Notes under the pieces: model-generated
The model's input: the letters and a program-made list of their open reading frames with translations, nothing else
Database searches by the model: none
Told to the model about the DNA's origin: nothing
NCBI GenBank assembly: GCA_964017155.1
Contig: OZ024867.1
Span: 11,637,716 to 11,701,715 of the forward strand
Source of the DNA: Oasisia sp. SBJ-2009
Lineage: Eukaryota; Annelida; Polychaeta; Sabellida; Siboglinidae
Direction: 5' to 3'
Length of the DNA stretch: 64,000 nucleotides
Position numbers and translations under genes: made by a program
Shown here: positions 1-13,640 of the stretch, in pieces
How the letters are laid out: every line of letters begins with the position of its first letter
How positions within the stretch are numbered: the first letter of the stretch is position 1

Positions 1-1484
1 CACAGAAAAAAGTCCGTTTGGTTTAACTTATAACTGAACTAGCGGCTGCCTAAGTTTGCAATAACACCGAGAAAAGTCGTAAATAATAAATCGAAAGGGT
101 AAATTGTAACATATCACAATACATACCTATAGAATCTGGTCAGAATCACCAATCAACAGAGTCGTACACCAAACATCACACATCACACAACATTCACCAC
201 ACACCACTCACCACACACCACACACCATACACCACACACCACGCTAAATGATACGCACGCTCAACTGCACTTACTGTCGTGACGTCAACTGTGGTCAACA
301 CTACCTCAAGGACGCGGTGTTTCGTTATCATTGTGTTTAAGCGGTATTAGTGACACGATTTAATAATTAGCACAATTCACCAATTTAGAACTATTTGCAA
401 GAAATATGTGTGCATGAAAAAAATAAAAAGGAACGATTCCCCGCATATAATCTTAAACTTCCTGGCTTTGATTAGGAATCACTAGTAAAAGTTGAACTTA
501 AAACACCGTTGCGTCGCGTCGCGTCGCGTCACCTGATATTTGATTTAGAATGTATTAAGATATATACATGCGTCTTGTACGGTGTTTCCTGTGAATCAGC
601 AGTCTTGGCTGCTTTGACAAGTTGTGACTTGTTATTACACAGCTAAAAGTTGGCGCACGGCACACGCCAGCCGCTGACAGCGTCGTGACAGACACAATGT
701 GCCGCGGTCAATTAAGAAAAACGATCTATAAAATGACACTGCGATAAACTTTGTGCTCATTGTGTCTCAAATGACAATGCATGAATTGAAGCACATCATT
801 AATCGCCGACCAGATTTAATTGAATTATTGATATAACTAGTGTTATGAGTGGTAGAAATATGTTATTGGAACACGTCTTGCTGTATGTTAATAGTACAAT
901 GAAATGATGCACTAACACCCCATCTTTGACAGGCATTGTTGGTCAGATTTAAAGGGTTGTCGTTGTCAGTCGGTCTCTTGTGGTCAACATCTCAGATGAA
1001 CCAATGGCAGAAGTTCTGTGTTGGTCATTTGTTAAATAGTTGTATGAGGATTGGGACTGATTAATGCCTATATATTGCATTAATTACAATATATGTTATG
1101 TACGATCATAATAATTTATTATAATTTTTTTGTTTTGTTTTAAAGTTACCCATAAGCATTTGATCTAAAACATGTTTAATACTCTAGAGTGGGTATGGAT
1201 GGGCTGCTAATAACGTAAAACATAAATGTTTCTCGCGATGCTCTCAAGGTATCCAAATCCTCCCTGTCCGATCAACACTCAGTCCGTGTACTTTCGCGTT
1301 GACGTTAACTAACAGAAACACATTATAATTAGGGCTAAATCTATACATATTGGGAAGACTTACGCTATCAAACATCACTGACAGGTGCAGTATGTTCGAA
1401 GAACTAGGCATACGTCACTCTCCCACGGGTGCTCAATGTTGCAGTTGTATATGTCTTGTGTAACGATGTGTGTAATGATTGTGT

Positions 1485-1539
<55 letters not shown>

Positions 1540-1630
1540 CGTGTGTGTGCGTGCGTGCGTGCGGGCGGGCAGTGTGGGTGTGTGCGTGTGTGCGTGTGTG
1601 CGTGCGTGTGTGCGTGTGTGTGTGTGTGTG

Positions 1631-1714
<84 letters not shown>

Positions 1715-4700
1715 CGTGTGTGTTCGTGTGCGTGCGTGTGGGGAGTGTGTGTGCGTGTGTGCGTGTGTGCGTGTGTGCGTGTGGGTATGTTTGTGGGTGT
1801 GTGTCTGTGTATTATAAAGCGCGCTCTCGTGTAAGTGTGTGTGTGCGCCCACGCACGTGTGTGTAGATGTGTGTGAGTGTGCGCCGTATGTACATGCGGG
1901 TGTGTTTACATCGTTTACACTTGAACATTCAACTCCTCCTTCTCTTAATGGGAACAACACTAAATTTGCGAGCCATATTACTAATAATATTGTAAACGCC
2001 TGTGTATGACTGTGTACCTAAGGCGTATTTGTTATCACATGGCGAATGTGATATTGATAGTGAACGTTTACAAATAATTTTCATATTCACGAACATTGTT
2101 ATATAATCATTTTCGACTCATGGCCATATTGATTAAAATGTGTCGCACCGTTTGTTCCTTCACTGCACGTTTCAGGTATTTATTGAAGATTTACCGGGTT
2201 GATAAATCATATCAGAGAACAAATACGAATTCGTCGTAGATAATTATACACCGCGTTCTTTATAATACTATAATCAATCGCTATAGTCAAACCAATCAAC
2301 CTAGCCCCAATAGCCGCTGAGGCGATCGAAGTAATGATCAACGTACGAAGAGTCACATCAAACGTGACGAGACATGCAGTCATTTAACCAATTTGTGTTG
2401 CGAATATTTAGTACTCAGCGCCGCATCGCGTGACATCGGAACACTAAACGTCAACTATTTTTCATCTGTATTTACACTTGCTCAGCAAAGATTTAAATTT
2501 AGTATATCGTTGTTTAGGAAACATTACCAGATATATCTTACGGTGTTGTCATAATTATTTAATTAATTATATTGTGCTCACGCGATACATTCACACAATA
2601 CAAATGTACCGTTCCATGGATGTTATTTAGCTGCGATGTTCACAACATTGAATATTTAAAATTAGAAATATTAATCGTTTAAATTACCTTATATAACGGT
2701 GTACAAATACGATACATGTTATGACTTACAACATATGACGTTAGTTCAGAAACGCTAAGTAACTTTAGATATACCAGCAAAGATGTATAATCGACACTTG
2801 TGAATTAACAATAACCTAAGTTTAGTAAGGGTCAAGTTTGCGTTTGTTTGCACATACATTTCTGATACGTTTCTTATGCCAGCTAGTTAAATGAATTTCA
2901 TAGAGTCTCCTTTACGACTAATAACATTTTAATATTCAGTTCGGACTTTATTTAAAATTATATTCCATGATCTAGCTGTGTTCTTTTGAAAACACGGCAC
3001 TGATAGGTATTCCTATTTTTAAATGATTTTTTTTATAATTGTGCCACACATTTTCTAATCACTGCGAAAAAATAATCATACCATTTGACAAATTTATATG
3101 AATAATTAATTATAAAAAATATTTACCTAATTTTAAATGTACATTACCCATAGCCCCATAATATAGTCGCTTACGTCCGTAGAAAGCCATATCATCCTCC
3201 CAGCGTCGCCCCACATAACTATATGATAACTAGTTTACTCAGGCATAGTTGACACCAAACATTACAGTAGCTGACTTTAAGATTGGAATGTGCGACCATT
3301 ACGTGGATACACACTTAGTTGTGCTTCACGTAAGCATCAAGACTTCTGACGCCGTAGTGAGCGTGTACTGGGCCACTCCTATAAGTACACGTCTCAAGTG
3401 TCCTCACTTCAATACCGTTTGTGTGTTTGCGCACTGGAGCGTACCATCGATCTATTTGTGACAGTCGAAGTATGAGAACTGATTACAGGTGCCAACGTAG
3501 ACATAAATCACGTCAGGTACAACTCTAGGCGCTGTGGCAATCTCACAGACCCCACGTGCATTTAAATGTGCGGCAACTTATATTCGCAGAATGAGTCATT
3601 ATGTTGTTATTATTAAACACAATCTACTAACTAATCACAAAGTCCTTCTGGAGAATTCTACGTCGCAGGCTTTAAGAGCAATGATAAACGCGCTTGGATA
3701 TCGAATTAATATCTAGTTGTAATATACGATCAGCTAGAAACCAATGAGCACAGCCAATACGGACGCATTATATATCATCTATACACTAGAAACACAGCAA
3801 TAATATTGATTGTATCAACACGTCACATCAAATTGTCATGTAACTAGCAGCCTTCCACGCACTGGTTGTTGATAATTGTTAATATACAGCGCCGCCTGAC
3901 GGGACACAAGGACAGTTAAGATATTATCTCTATCAGATGTTGATAACTTTGTTAACGGTATTAAAGTACGTCTCTGTTTTGTTATCGAAGTACAGTATCT
4001 AAGTGGTTGTCAGCGAAATATTCCATTATTTACAGTGTGGTTAAACGCAGTACTAGACCAACATATTGTACCTCATCAAGGCGTTTGTCCTTGACCTCCA
4101 ATACCGAGATAGCCCTTTCTTTTTTCCTCTGAATCTGGCCATCTGCCCTCTGCAAACACTCCCGACCTCCCACAGAACCCTCGCCTCGCCCCCGTCACAT
4201 GCTCCTCGGTCATTATTCCCACTCCACGTTCAAATTTACCGAAAGATTATTCTAACCGAGTGAGAACTCGATGTTCCAAACACTGCGACCCAGCGCTCTA
4301 GAGCCACACAGAGCGCAGTCACGCTTGAGAGAACAGGTGCGCCCGTGTGTGCGTGTGTATGTGCGTGTGGCCCCTACGCATAGTCCGAGTGAATGACCTG
4401 TTCGTTTGGTGGTATGTCATTACACCCAGAAGATGGAACCTGTGAATAACCCACGGCGTGGAGACGTAAACCAGACCAATACTTCGTCCCTAGTCCCGGC
4501 CTTCATCCCTGGGCTCCAACTCCCCACCACCCACATTCCGCTCCCCACCGCCCCATCACACCCTTTCCTCGGCCCACAACCACTGACCTCTGACCCCAGC
4601 CCTGTGCCCTCTGCAACTCCTCCTGCCCTCCGACCCTGCACAGAACCCCCGCCTCCGACACACGTCGCCCGGTCCTGGCCCCACTCCCCGTTCCTCTCTC

Positions 4701-5770
4701 GTCCCGTCCTCCTGTGTCGTTTCTATTCATGTTCCCTGATACTCTTCCCGTATTCCTTTCTCGAATCACATAAACATTCCACGATCCATTGTCCGACCCT
4801 CTCTCGATCTACCGCAATTCCAATCGCTTTCCCAATTCCCTTGTGTGATCCCGTTACGCGATCTCATTTTCCGTTCCCGTTTTCTATTCCTGTTTCCCGA
4901 TCCAGTCCAACTAATCGGTTCCCCGCTTCAGTTCCTTGATCCAATTCAACGATGCTGTTCCCCAATCCCGTTCTCTGTTTGCCTTCCCCGATCCCTTCCC
5001 GTTTCCTCTTCCCGATGGAGTACACAGATCGTGTCGCCGAACGCTTGATTGGTCTCACTGTCCGTTTCCAGTTCCCATTCCCTTCTCCTTCCCCAGGCCC
5101 GGCCAACGGTACGTCCGTTGAGGACAATGACGTAGTCATTTAAAGTTTGCCTAAACAACTGTCCGTAGCCAATAGTTAGACTAAGGTAGAAGTCGTGACT
5201 ACACAATTAAGTCCGACTACTGCCTAGGCCTAGTGTATGGGTGTTGAGAGGACGATATCGCCAAAAGGCCGCTTTCGTGTCTTGTATTAAGTTGCATAGA
5301 CGAGGTTGTATTGTCGAACAATGACAAGGCTGGATTGTCAGACAAAACGTTTAATGTACTTAGCCCGAACTTGGCAGGCAATGTATATAATTATGAGAAC
5401 TGAATAGTAAGAATCCGAGCCACTGCGACGCAAACACTGAGACTACGCTGCAGAAATCTTAGACTCGTCACGCTTGAAAGGACAAGCCGCCTACTGACAT
5501 GTTGGGGATCTGCTAATAACCAACCCACACCCCGTCTTGTAGGACACAAAGACCCCGCTTTATACAACATGTCTGTGTATGATTAGTTTCCAAATGTTAT
5601 AAATATAATATTTGTAATAACAGAATGTCTCATTTACTTGGGGATTTTAATTAATTAATATTCGTACGCGTTGATGCGGTCCCTCTACAGAGTTTTTGTT
5701 CACGTTAGCAACGACACCCGTGGTTACAACAAACACCAGGTCACCGCGTCAGTCAGATCTTGTTGCAAGT
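1..5770. repeat. Macro-repeat copy A, truncated at the left edge
   Basis: This block recurs as copy B with an offset of about 6.94-7.02 kb. Matching landmarks are the GT tract (1490 and 8480), a short ORF at 3534 and 10556, a Pro-rich pyrimidine stretch at 4430-4670 and 11395-11635, and the segment around 5390 and 12330. Divergence is mostly scattered substitutions and small indels. The match begins at base 1, so the repeat continues outside the window. I see no convincing gene in it: the longer ORFs are GT tracts or Pro-rich pyrimidine tracts. A satellite-like or transposon-derived origin is possible but unproven. Confidence 0.8.
1478..1870. repeat. GT/GC-rich microsatellite tract
   Basis: Long runs of GT with interspersed GC steps (gtgcgt) and short interruptions such as tctat. 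The counterpart in copy B lies at 8480-8770 with a different internal pattern. All Val/Cys-rich or His/Thr-rich ORFs here are products of the dinucleotide repeat, not genes. Confidence 0.95.
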
Positions 5771-6543
5771 CTGACTGACAACGTATATTGCTCGCTCTAA
5801 ATTTAAAGATAAATCCCCAGTTCTGTTGACCGTCCGACATCTACGGTAAGTTCAGTTTCGATCGTATTACCTGTAGACATATCTATAGCACCACTTTTGT
5901 AAAATTTGTGTGCTGCAAATGCGATATTTGTCTCCGTGGCTCGCCTTAGTCATTGACAACGGTAGGTCTGATACACGTTGTCATGGGTGTTCGTAGTTCG
6001 TTCAAGTAACACGACCATTGCAGTATATACAATAATTATGGCTATGTCCTGACACACAAACATCGCATAGGAACAGACTGCCTTTAACGATTAGATGAAC
6101 TTTACCCGGTTAATGCTTCTTCTTCTTCTTCTTCCAGTAAATGACCTCGGTCAACTTGCTGACCACTACAGTCTACTACAGGTTACACTGGGATATTTTA
6201 CTTCGGCTGGCATAGACAGATAGAAGGGTTCACCGATGTTTAGTGTCTCTTCCGAAAGAAACAGGCAAATGTGTCTGTGCTGAATTAGAAATAGTGTATA
6301 TATTGATGTTATATTTGGCACGGTATTGTTGTGTATAATATACACAAATATTTCCTCCGTAGTTTGGAAAGGTACGTTGGTGACGTCACAACTGTAAATC
6401 CTGCAGAACGCGGGTAGTTTCTTTATCACAGTGAGCGACAATGCGGATTGGAGTTTCAGGCTACAATTACAAATGCATTATATAATGTTTTGATCAATAA
6501 GGTAATTATGTGTCACTCTTACCTACAAATGTGTCGCCTGGTG
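5771..6543. other. Spacer between macro-repeat copies
   Basis: This is sequence with no counterpart I could find in copies B or C, apart from a short segment at about 5787-5808 that reappears inverted near 12784-12806. It contains a short (TTC)n tract at about 6118-6136. No gene is supported. Confidence 0.5.
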
Positions 6544-6712
6544 TACACAAAATAAAACGTTTTAATTTGCATTTGGGATAATTGACAACTGAACAAGCGA
6601 CGGCATAATTTTGTAATAAAACCGAGAAAGGTGGTAACTAAAAATTGAAAGTATGAATTGTAACATCTCACCATACTGACCTGGGCTGAAAGGTCAATCA
6701 ACAGAGTAGCAC

Positions 6713-7080
6713 ACCACGCACCACGCACCACGCACCACGCACCACGCACCACGCACCACGCACCACGCACCACGCACCACGCACCACGCACCACGCACCA
6801 CGCACCACACACCACACACCACACACCACACACCACACACCACACACCACACACCACACACCACACACCACACACCACACACCATACAATACACACCACA
6901 CACCGCGCACCACGCCACACGCCACACGCCACACGCCACACGCCACACGCCACACACCGCCTACCGCGCACCACACACCACACACCACACACCACACACC
7001 ACACACCACACACCACACACCACACACCACACACACCATAAACCTCACAATACACACCACACATCACACATCACACACCA
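6713..7080. repeat. CACCACG / CACACCA heptamer tandem repeat
   Basis: Blocks of the 7-bp unit caccacg, then caccaca, then gccacac, then caccaca again. This segmented array of variants is an expanded version of the short CACACCAC tract at about 175-240 in copy A. The Val/Cys/Trp-rich minus-strand ORFs across it are repeat artefacts. Confidence 0.95.
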
Positions 7081-8476
7081 CTCTAAATGATACGTACGCT
7101 GAACTGCTCGTACTGTCATGACGTCACCAATACGTCAAGGACGCGTTGTACCGTTATATTCATATCATTGTTTTAAAGCGATATTAGTGACACGATTTCA
7201 AAAATAGCACACTTCACTGTATGATTATGTATTAATGGCTAAACATGAATTGAAAACAACCTCGCGTCAACTGATATTTGATTTAGAATGTAATATGTTA
7301 TATAAATGTGTCTTGTACGGCGTATCCTGTCTTGGCAGCTTTGACAAGTTGTGACTTGTTATTACACCGGTAAACGTTGATTCACGGCACACGGCAGCCG
7401 CTAACAGCGTCGTGACAGACACAATGTGCCGCCGTGAATTAAGAACAACGATCTCTAGAATGACGCTTTCCGATAAGCGTTGAGCTCTTTGTGTCTCCAG
7501 TGACAATGCATGAACTGAGGCACACAATTAATCGCCCACCAGATTTAATTGAATTATTTATGTAACTAGTGTTAGGAGTGGTAGGAATATTTTACTGGGA
7601 AACGCCATACATATGTTAATAGGACAATGGAATATAATTGCGCTAATGCGCCATCTTTGACAGGCATTGTTGGTCAGACGCCGTGAATTAAGAACAACGA
7701 TCTATTGAATGACATTGCGATCTTGTTTGAGCTCGTTGTGTCTCCAGTGACAATGCATGAACTGAAGCATACAATTTATCGCTAACCAGTTTTAATTGAG
7801 ATATAACTAGTGTTAGGAATGGTATGAATATTACACTGTGGAAACGCCATACAGTATGTTAATAGTACAATTAAATGTAGATGCGCTAACGTACACCCCA
7901 TCTTTGACAGGCATTGTTGTTCAGACTTACCGGGTTGTCGTTGTCAGTCGGTCTCTTGTGGTCAACATCTCAGATGAACCAATGACAGAAGTTCTGTGTT
8001 GCTCATAGGTTGAATATTTGTGTCAGGATTGGGACTGATTAATGCGTATATCTAGCATGAATTACAATGTATGTTCTGTACGATCATAGTTGCTTTTCCG
8101 AACAATGTGTTGTGTATTATATTGTTTTAAAGTAACCAACAAACATTTGATTTGAAACGTGTCTAATACTTTGGAGTGGGTATTGATGGGCTGCTAATAA
8201 CGAAAAACATAAGTGTTTCTCACGATGTTCTCAAAGTATCCAAATCCTCCCTCTCCACTTAACACTCGGTCCCTATACTCTCGCGTTGACGTTAACTAAC
8301 ATCATAACATTATAACTGGGACTAAATCTGTATCAGTGTATACCACACATATTTGGAAGACGTATGCTACAAACATCGCTGGTAGTTGTGGTACGTTAGA
8401 AGAGTTAGATTTAAGTCACTCTCCGACGGGTGCTCAGTGTTATAGCTTATATGTCTTGTGTAACGATATGTGGAAT

Positions 8477-8478
<2 letters not shown>

Positions 8479-8529
<51 letters not shown>

Positions 8530-8770
8530 TGCGTGTGCGTGTGCATTTGCGTGTGGTGTATGGGTGTGGGGTGTGTGTGGGGGTGTGTGTGGGTGTGTGT
8601 GGGTGTGTGCGTGTGGGTGTGTTTGTGGGTTAGTGGGTGTGTGGGTGTGTGGGTGTGTGGGTGTGTGGGTGTGTGGGTGTGTGGGTGTGTGGGTGTGTGT
8701 GTGTGGGTGCGTATTAGATTGCGCGCTTTCGTGTAAGTTTGTGTGCACCAGCACGTACGTGTATGTATGT
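8479..8770. repeat. GT/GGGTGT microsatellite tract
   Basis: GT run followed by gtgcgt steps and then many (GGGTGTGT) units. It is equivalent to the tract at 1478-1870 of copy A. ORFs on both strands are repeat artefacts. Confidence 0.95.
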
Positions 8771-10191
8771 GTGTGAGTGTGCGCCGTATGTACATGCGTG
8801 TGTTTTTACATCGATCGCTCTTTAACATTTAACTCCTCCTCCTCCAAGTGCGAACAACACAATATTTCCGAGCCATATTTCTAACAATGTAAACGCATGC
8901 GTATGACTGTATTCCTGAGACGTATTCGTTATCGCATGGCTAACTTGATATTGATGATGAACGTTTACAAATAGTTTACATATTCACGAACATTGTTATA
9001 ACATCATGTTCGACTAATGGCCATATTTATTTAAATGTGCTGCACCGTTTGTTCCAGTATTGCACGTTTCGGGTCTTTACTGGTGTTTTACCGAGTTTAT
9101 AAATCATATTTGAGAATTTGTCGCAGAGAATAGTACACCGCGTTCTTTATAATACTATAATCAATAGCCAGAGTAAAGTAGCGTAATTATGATATACGAT
9201 TAGCTAGAAACTAACCAACCTAGCCCCAATTGGCGCTGGGGCGATCAAAGTAATGTTAAACTTACGAAGTCACATCAAACGTGACGTGACGTTAATTGTA
9301 AACGTAAAAAGAGTGACATCAAACGTGACGTTAATGTTAAACGTACAAAGAGTCACATAAAACGTGATGTGACGTGCAGTCATTTTACCAATTTGTGTTG
9401 CGATTTTATAGTACACAGTGCCGCATCGCGGGGCATCGGAAGTTTAAAACGTAAACTATTTCTAATGTTTATTTACAGTTATTTAGTATCGATTTAAAAT
9501 AAACTATATCGTTGTTTAGGACACATTACCCTGATGTGGCAAACGTCCTTTTCTTAATTAATTAATTAATTCATTCATTAATAATTATGTTGTGCTGACG
9601 CTATGCATTCACACAAGACAATTGTACTGTTCGGTGGATATTATTAAGCCGCGGTGTTCACAACATTGAATATTAAAAAATAGAAACATTAATCATTGAA
9701 ATTAACTTGCATAATGTTGTATAAATAGGATACATGCTATGATTTGCAACATATGACGTTCGTGCGGAAACGCTATGCAACTTTAGATATTCCAGCAAAG
9801 TAGATGCATATATATACTCGGCACTTGCGAGTTAATATGAACGTGTGTTTAGTAAGTGTCAAGTTGATGACTGTTTGCGCGTACATTTTCAAACAAGTTA
9901 ATTGAATTTCGTAGAGTCTCCTTTACGATTAATACAATTCTAGTATGCAGTTAGGACTTTAATTAAATTATACTTCATGATCTAGTTATTTTTGCACCAA
10001 AAATCGGCAGTGATAGGTATTCATATTTTCTAAAATTATTTTTAATGGGGCCTCAACTCTTCACAACACAGCCGAAAATGAATCATACAATTTGTCAAAT
10101 TTGTATGAATAATTATTTATCGCAACTGTTTACCTGCTTTCATATATCCCATTACATAGTTGCGTACGTCCATAGAAAACCATATCATCCC

Positions 10192-10252
10192 CCAGCGTCG
10201 CCCCACCTAACTATAATATAGTTAGGTGGAGCCACGCTGGGAGGATGATAAA
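10192..10252. repeat. Near-perfect hairpin, inverted duplication
   Basis: The left arm (cccagcgtcgccccaccta) and the right arm (taggtggagccacgctggg) are complementary apart from about three positions, joined by a short AT loop. Copies A (about 3199-3225) and C (about 13357-13392) carry only the left arm at the same place, so the right arm was added in copy B, as expected from a template-switch event. Confidence 0.75.
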
Positions 10253-12546
10253 TAATTTATTCAGGCACAGTTGACTCTGAGCATTACAGTAACTGACTTT
10301 GACATTTGAATATGTGACCATTCCGTGGATACACACTTAGTTGTGTTTCACGTAAACATCGAGACTTCTGACGCCGTAGTGAGTGTGTACTGGTTCACTC
10401 CTATAAGTACACGTCTCAAGTGTTCTCACTTCAATATCGCTTGTGTGTTTGCGCACCGGAGCGTACCATCGATCTATTTGTGACAGTCGAAGCATGATAA
10501 ATGATTACAAGTGCCAAAGTAGACATAAATCTAGTCAGGTACAACTCTAGGCGCTGTGGCAATCTCACAGACCCCACGTGCATTTAAATGTGCGGCAACT
10601 TATATTCGCAGAATGAGTAATTATGTGGTTATTACTATACACAATCTACTAACAACTAATCACAAAGTCCTTCTGGAGAATTCTACGTCGCAGGCTTTAT
10701 GTGCAATAATAAGCGCGCATGGATATCGAATTAATAGCTAGCTGTAATATACGATCAGCTAGAAACCAATGAACACAGCCACTACGGACGCATTAGCATA
10801 TTATCTATACACTAGAAACACGGCAATATTATTGATTGTATCAACACGTCACATCAAATTGTCGTGTAACTAGCAGCCTTCTACGCACTGGTTGTTGATA
10901 ATTGTTAATATACAGCGCCGCCTGACGGGACACAGGGACAGTTAAGATATTATCTCTATCAGATGTAGACAACTTTGTTAATGGTTTTTAAGTACGTCGC
11001 TGTTTTGTTATCAAAGTACAGTATCGATGAGGTAGTCCGCGATTGTTTTTGTTTACAGTGTGATTAAACACAATACTCGACCAACATATTGTACCTAACC
11101 ACGGCGTTTGCCCTTGACCTCCAAAACCCAGATCTCACTCCCGATCTCCCACAGAACCCTCGCCTCGCACCCGTCACACGCTCCTCGGTCATTATTCCCA
11201 TTCCACGTTCCATTTTACCGAAAGAGTATTCTAACCGAGTGAGAACTCGATGTTCCAAACACTGCCACGCAGAGCGCAGTCACGCTTGGGTGAACACGTG
11301 TGTGCGTGTGTGTGCGTGTATATTTGGCGTGTGGCCGTTACGCAGAGTCCGATTGAATGACCTGTTCGTTTGGCGATATGTAGTTACACACTGACGATGG
11401 AACCTGTGAATAACCCACGGCGTGGAGACGTAGACCAGACCAATACATCGTCCCTAGTCCCGGCCTTCCTCCCTGGGCACCAACTCCCCACCACCCACAT
11501 TCCGCTCCCCACCGCCCCATCACACCCTTTCCTCGGCCCACAACCACTGACCTCTGACCCCAGTCCTGTACTCTCTGCAACTCCTCCTGCCCTCCGACCC
11601 TGCACAGAACCCCCGCCTCCGACACACGTCCCCGATCCTGGTCCCACTCCCTGTTCCTCTCTCGTCCCGTCCTCCTGTGTCGTTTCTATTCCTGTTCCCT
11701 GATACTCTTCCCGTATTCCTTTCTCGAATCACGTAAACATTCGACAATACATTGTCAGACCCCTTCTAGATCTGTACCGCAATACTGGTCGCTTTCCCAA
11801 TTCCCTTTTCCCATCCCATTACGCAATCTCGTTTTCCGTTCCCGTTTTCTATTCCTGTTTCCCGATCCAGTCCAACTATACAGTTCCCCGCTTCAGTTCC
11901 TTGATCCAATTCAACGATGCTGCTCCCCAATCCCGTTCTCTGTTTGTCTTCCCCGACCCCCTTCCCCGTTTCCTCTTCCCGACACAGATCGTGTCCCCGA
12001 ACGCTTCGTTGGTCCCATTGTCCGTTCCCATTCTCTTCTCCTTCCCCGGGCCCGGCCAGCGGTACGTACGGACAATGACGTGGTCATTTAAAGTATGCGT
12101 TAACAACTGTCCGTAGCCATTAGTTAGAATAACGTTGAAGTCGTGACTACACAACTAAGTCCAACTACTGCCTAGGCCTAGTGTATGAGCGTTGAGAGGA
12201 CGATAGCAGCCAAAAGACCGCACTCGTGTCTTCTACTAAATTTTATTGTCGAACATTGACAAGGCTGGATTGTCGGGCAAAACGTTTAATGTATTGTATT
12301 AGCCCGCACTTGGGAGACAACGTGTATAATTATGAGAACCGATTAGTAAGAATCCGAGCTGCTGCGACGCAAACACTGAGGCTACGTTGCAGTAATCTTA
12401 GACTCGTCACGCTTGAGCGGACAAGCCGCCTACTGACATATTGGGGATCTGTTGATAATCAACCCACAACCCGTCTTCTAGGGCAAAAAGACACCGTTTT
12501 ATTCTACATTTCTTTGAATGATTAGTTTCAATATGTTATAAGTATG

Positions 12547-12551
<5 letters not shown>

Positions 12552-12621
<70 letters not shown>
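12552..12621. repeat. (AT)n microsatellite
   Basis: Uninterrupted alternating AT over about 70 bp. The corresponding place in copy A (about 5600) has only ordinary AT-rich sequence. Confidence 0.95.
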
Positions 12622-12626
<5 letters not shown>

Positions 12627-12799
12627 CGTTTGTTTAGGGAGTTTAATTAGTATTTATGTCCTACGCGTTGATAAGGTCCATACATAGTTTTATGTTCGCG
12701 TTACCAACGACACCCGTGGTAACAACCAACACCAGGTCACCACTTTAATCTGATCTTGCTTGAAAGCATACAGGATACTATTTTTTAAACGTAGAGCGA

Positions 12800-13640
12800 G
12801 CAGTATATGTGTCTTGTACGGCGTCTCCTGTGAACGTGCAGTCTTGGCAACTTTGACACGTTGTGACTTGTTATTACAACGACAACGGTTGGCGCACGGC
12901 ACACGCCAGCCCCGACAGCGTCGTGACGGACACAATGTGCCGCCGTCAATTAAGAACAACGATCTTTCGAATGACATTGCGATAAGCTTTGAGCTCGTTG
13001 TGTCTCCACTGACAATGCATGAACTGAAGCATACAGTTAATCGCTAACCAGTTTTAATTGAGATATAACTAGTGTTAGGAGTGGTATGAATATTATACTG
13101 TTGAAACGCCATATAGTACAATGAAATATAGATGCACTAACACCCCATCTTTGACAGGCATTGTTGGTCAGTCTTAAAGGATTGTCGTTGTCAGTCGGTC
13201 TAGTGGGGTCAACATCTCAGATGAACCAAAGAAAAACGTTCTGCGTTGAATATTTGTATCAGGATTGCGACTGATTATGGCGTATATAAAAATATTATGA
13301 ATAATTATTTTTCACAACTATTTACATGATTTCATACCTCCGCAAGAAGCCGTCTCATCCTCCCAGCGTCGCCCAACATAACTATAATATTATGATAAAT
13401 GGTTTAGTCACGCATAATTGAATCGAAACATTACAGCAGCTGAATTTGATATTTGAATGTACGACCATTACGCTGATACACACTTAGTTGTGTTTCACGT
13501 AAACATCAAGAGTTCTGACGCCGTAGTGAGGGTGCACTGGGCCACTCCTATAAGTCTCAAGTGTTCTCACTTCACTAGCGCTTGTGTGTTTGCGCACCGG
13601 AACGTACAATTACAAATCTTTGTGAGCATGTGTGTGTATT
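12800..13640. repeat. Macro-repeat copy C, internally deleted
   Basis: The first part matches positions from about 570 of copy A and 7310 of copy B. At about 13280 it jumps to the part matching 3110-3460 and 10100-10480. About 2 kb of the unit is therefore missing, as is everything after the second block. Unique sequence starts near 13640. Confidence 0.75.

Larger units (their letters stand above)
6544..12770. repeat. Macro-repeat copy B
   Basis: Complete copy of the unit that starts before base 1. Compared with copy A it has an expanded CACCACG/CACACCA tract (6715-7080), an extra internal duplication of the segment near 7430 at about 7680, a local triplication of a CGTGACGTTA-type block at about 9260-9375, a hairpin-forming inverted duplication at about 10192-10252, and an AT microsatellite at 12552-12621. 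No gene is supported. Because it lies directly upstream of the NLR-type gene it could contain that gene's promoter or 5' UTR, but nothing in the sequence shows this. Confidence 0.8.

Noticed and set aside
1385..1960. Val/Cys-rich and His/Thr-rich ORFs
   Set aside because: Direct translation of the GT/CA microsatellite; several frames are open at once. The same applies at 8336-8828, 38323-38804 and 45426-45798.
4406..4939. Pro-rich ORF of 177 codons in copy A
   Set aside because: The counterpart in copy B is frame-shifted after about 90 codons, and changes between copies are not biased to silent sites.
6519..7067. Minus-strand Val/Cys/Trp-rich ORF of 182 codons
   Set aside because: Translation of the CACCACG/CACACCA heptamer array; the non-repetitive ends have no domain.
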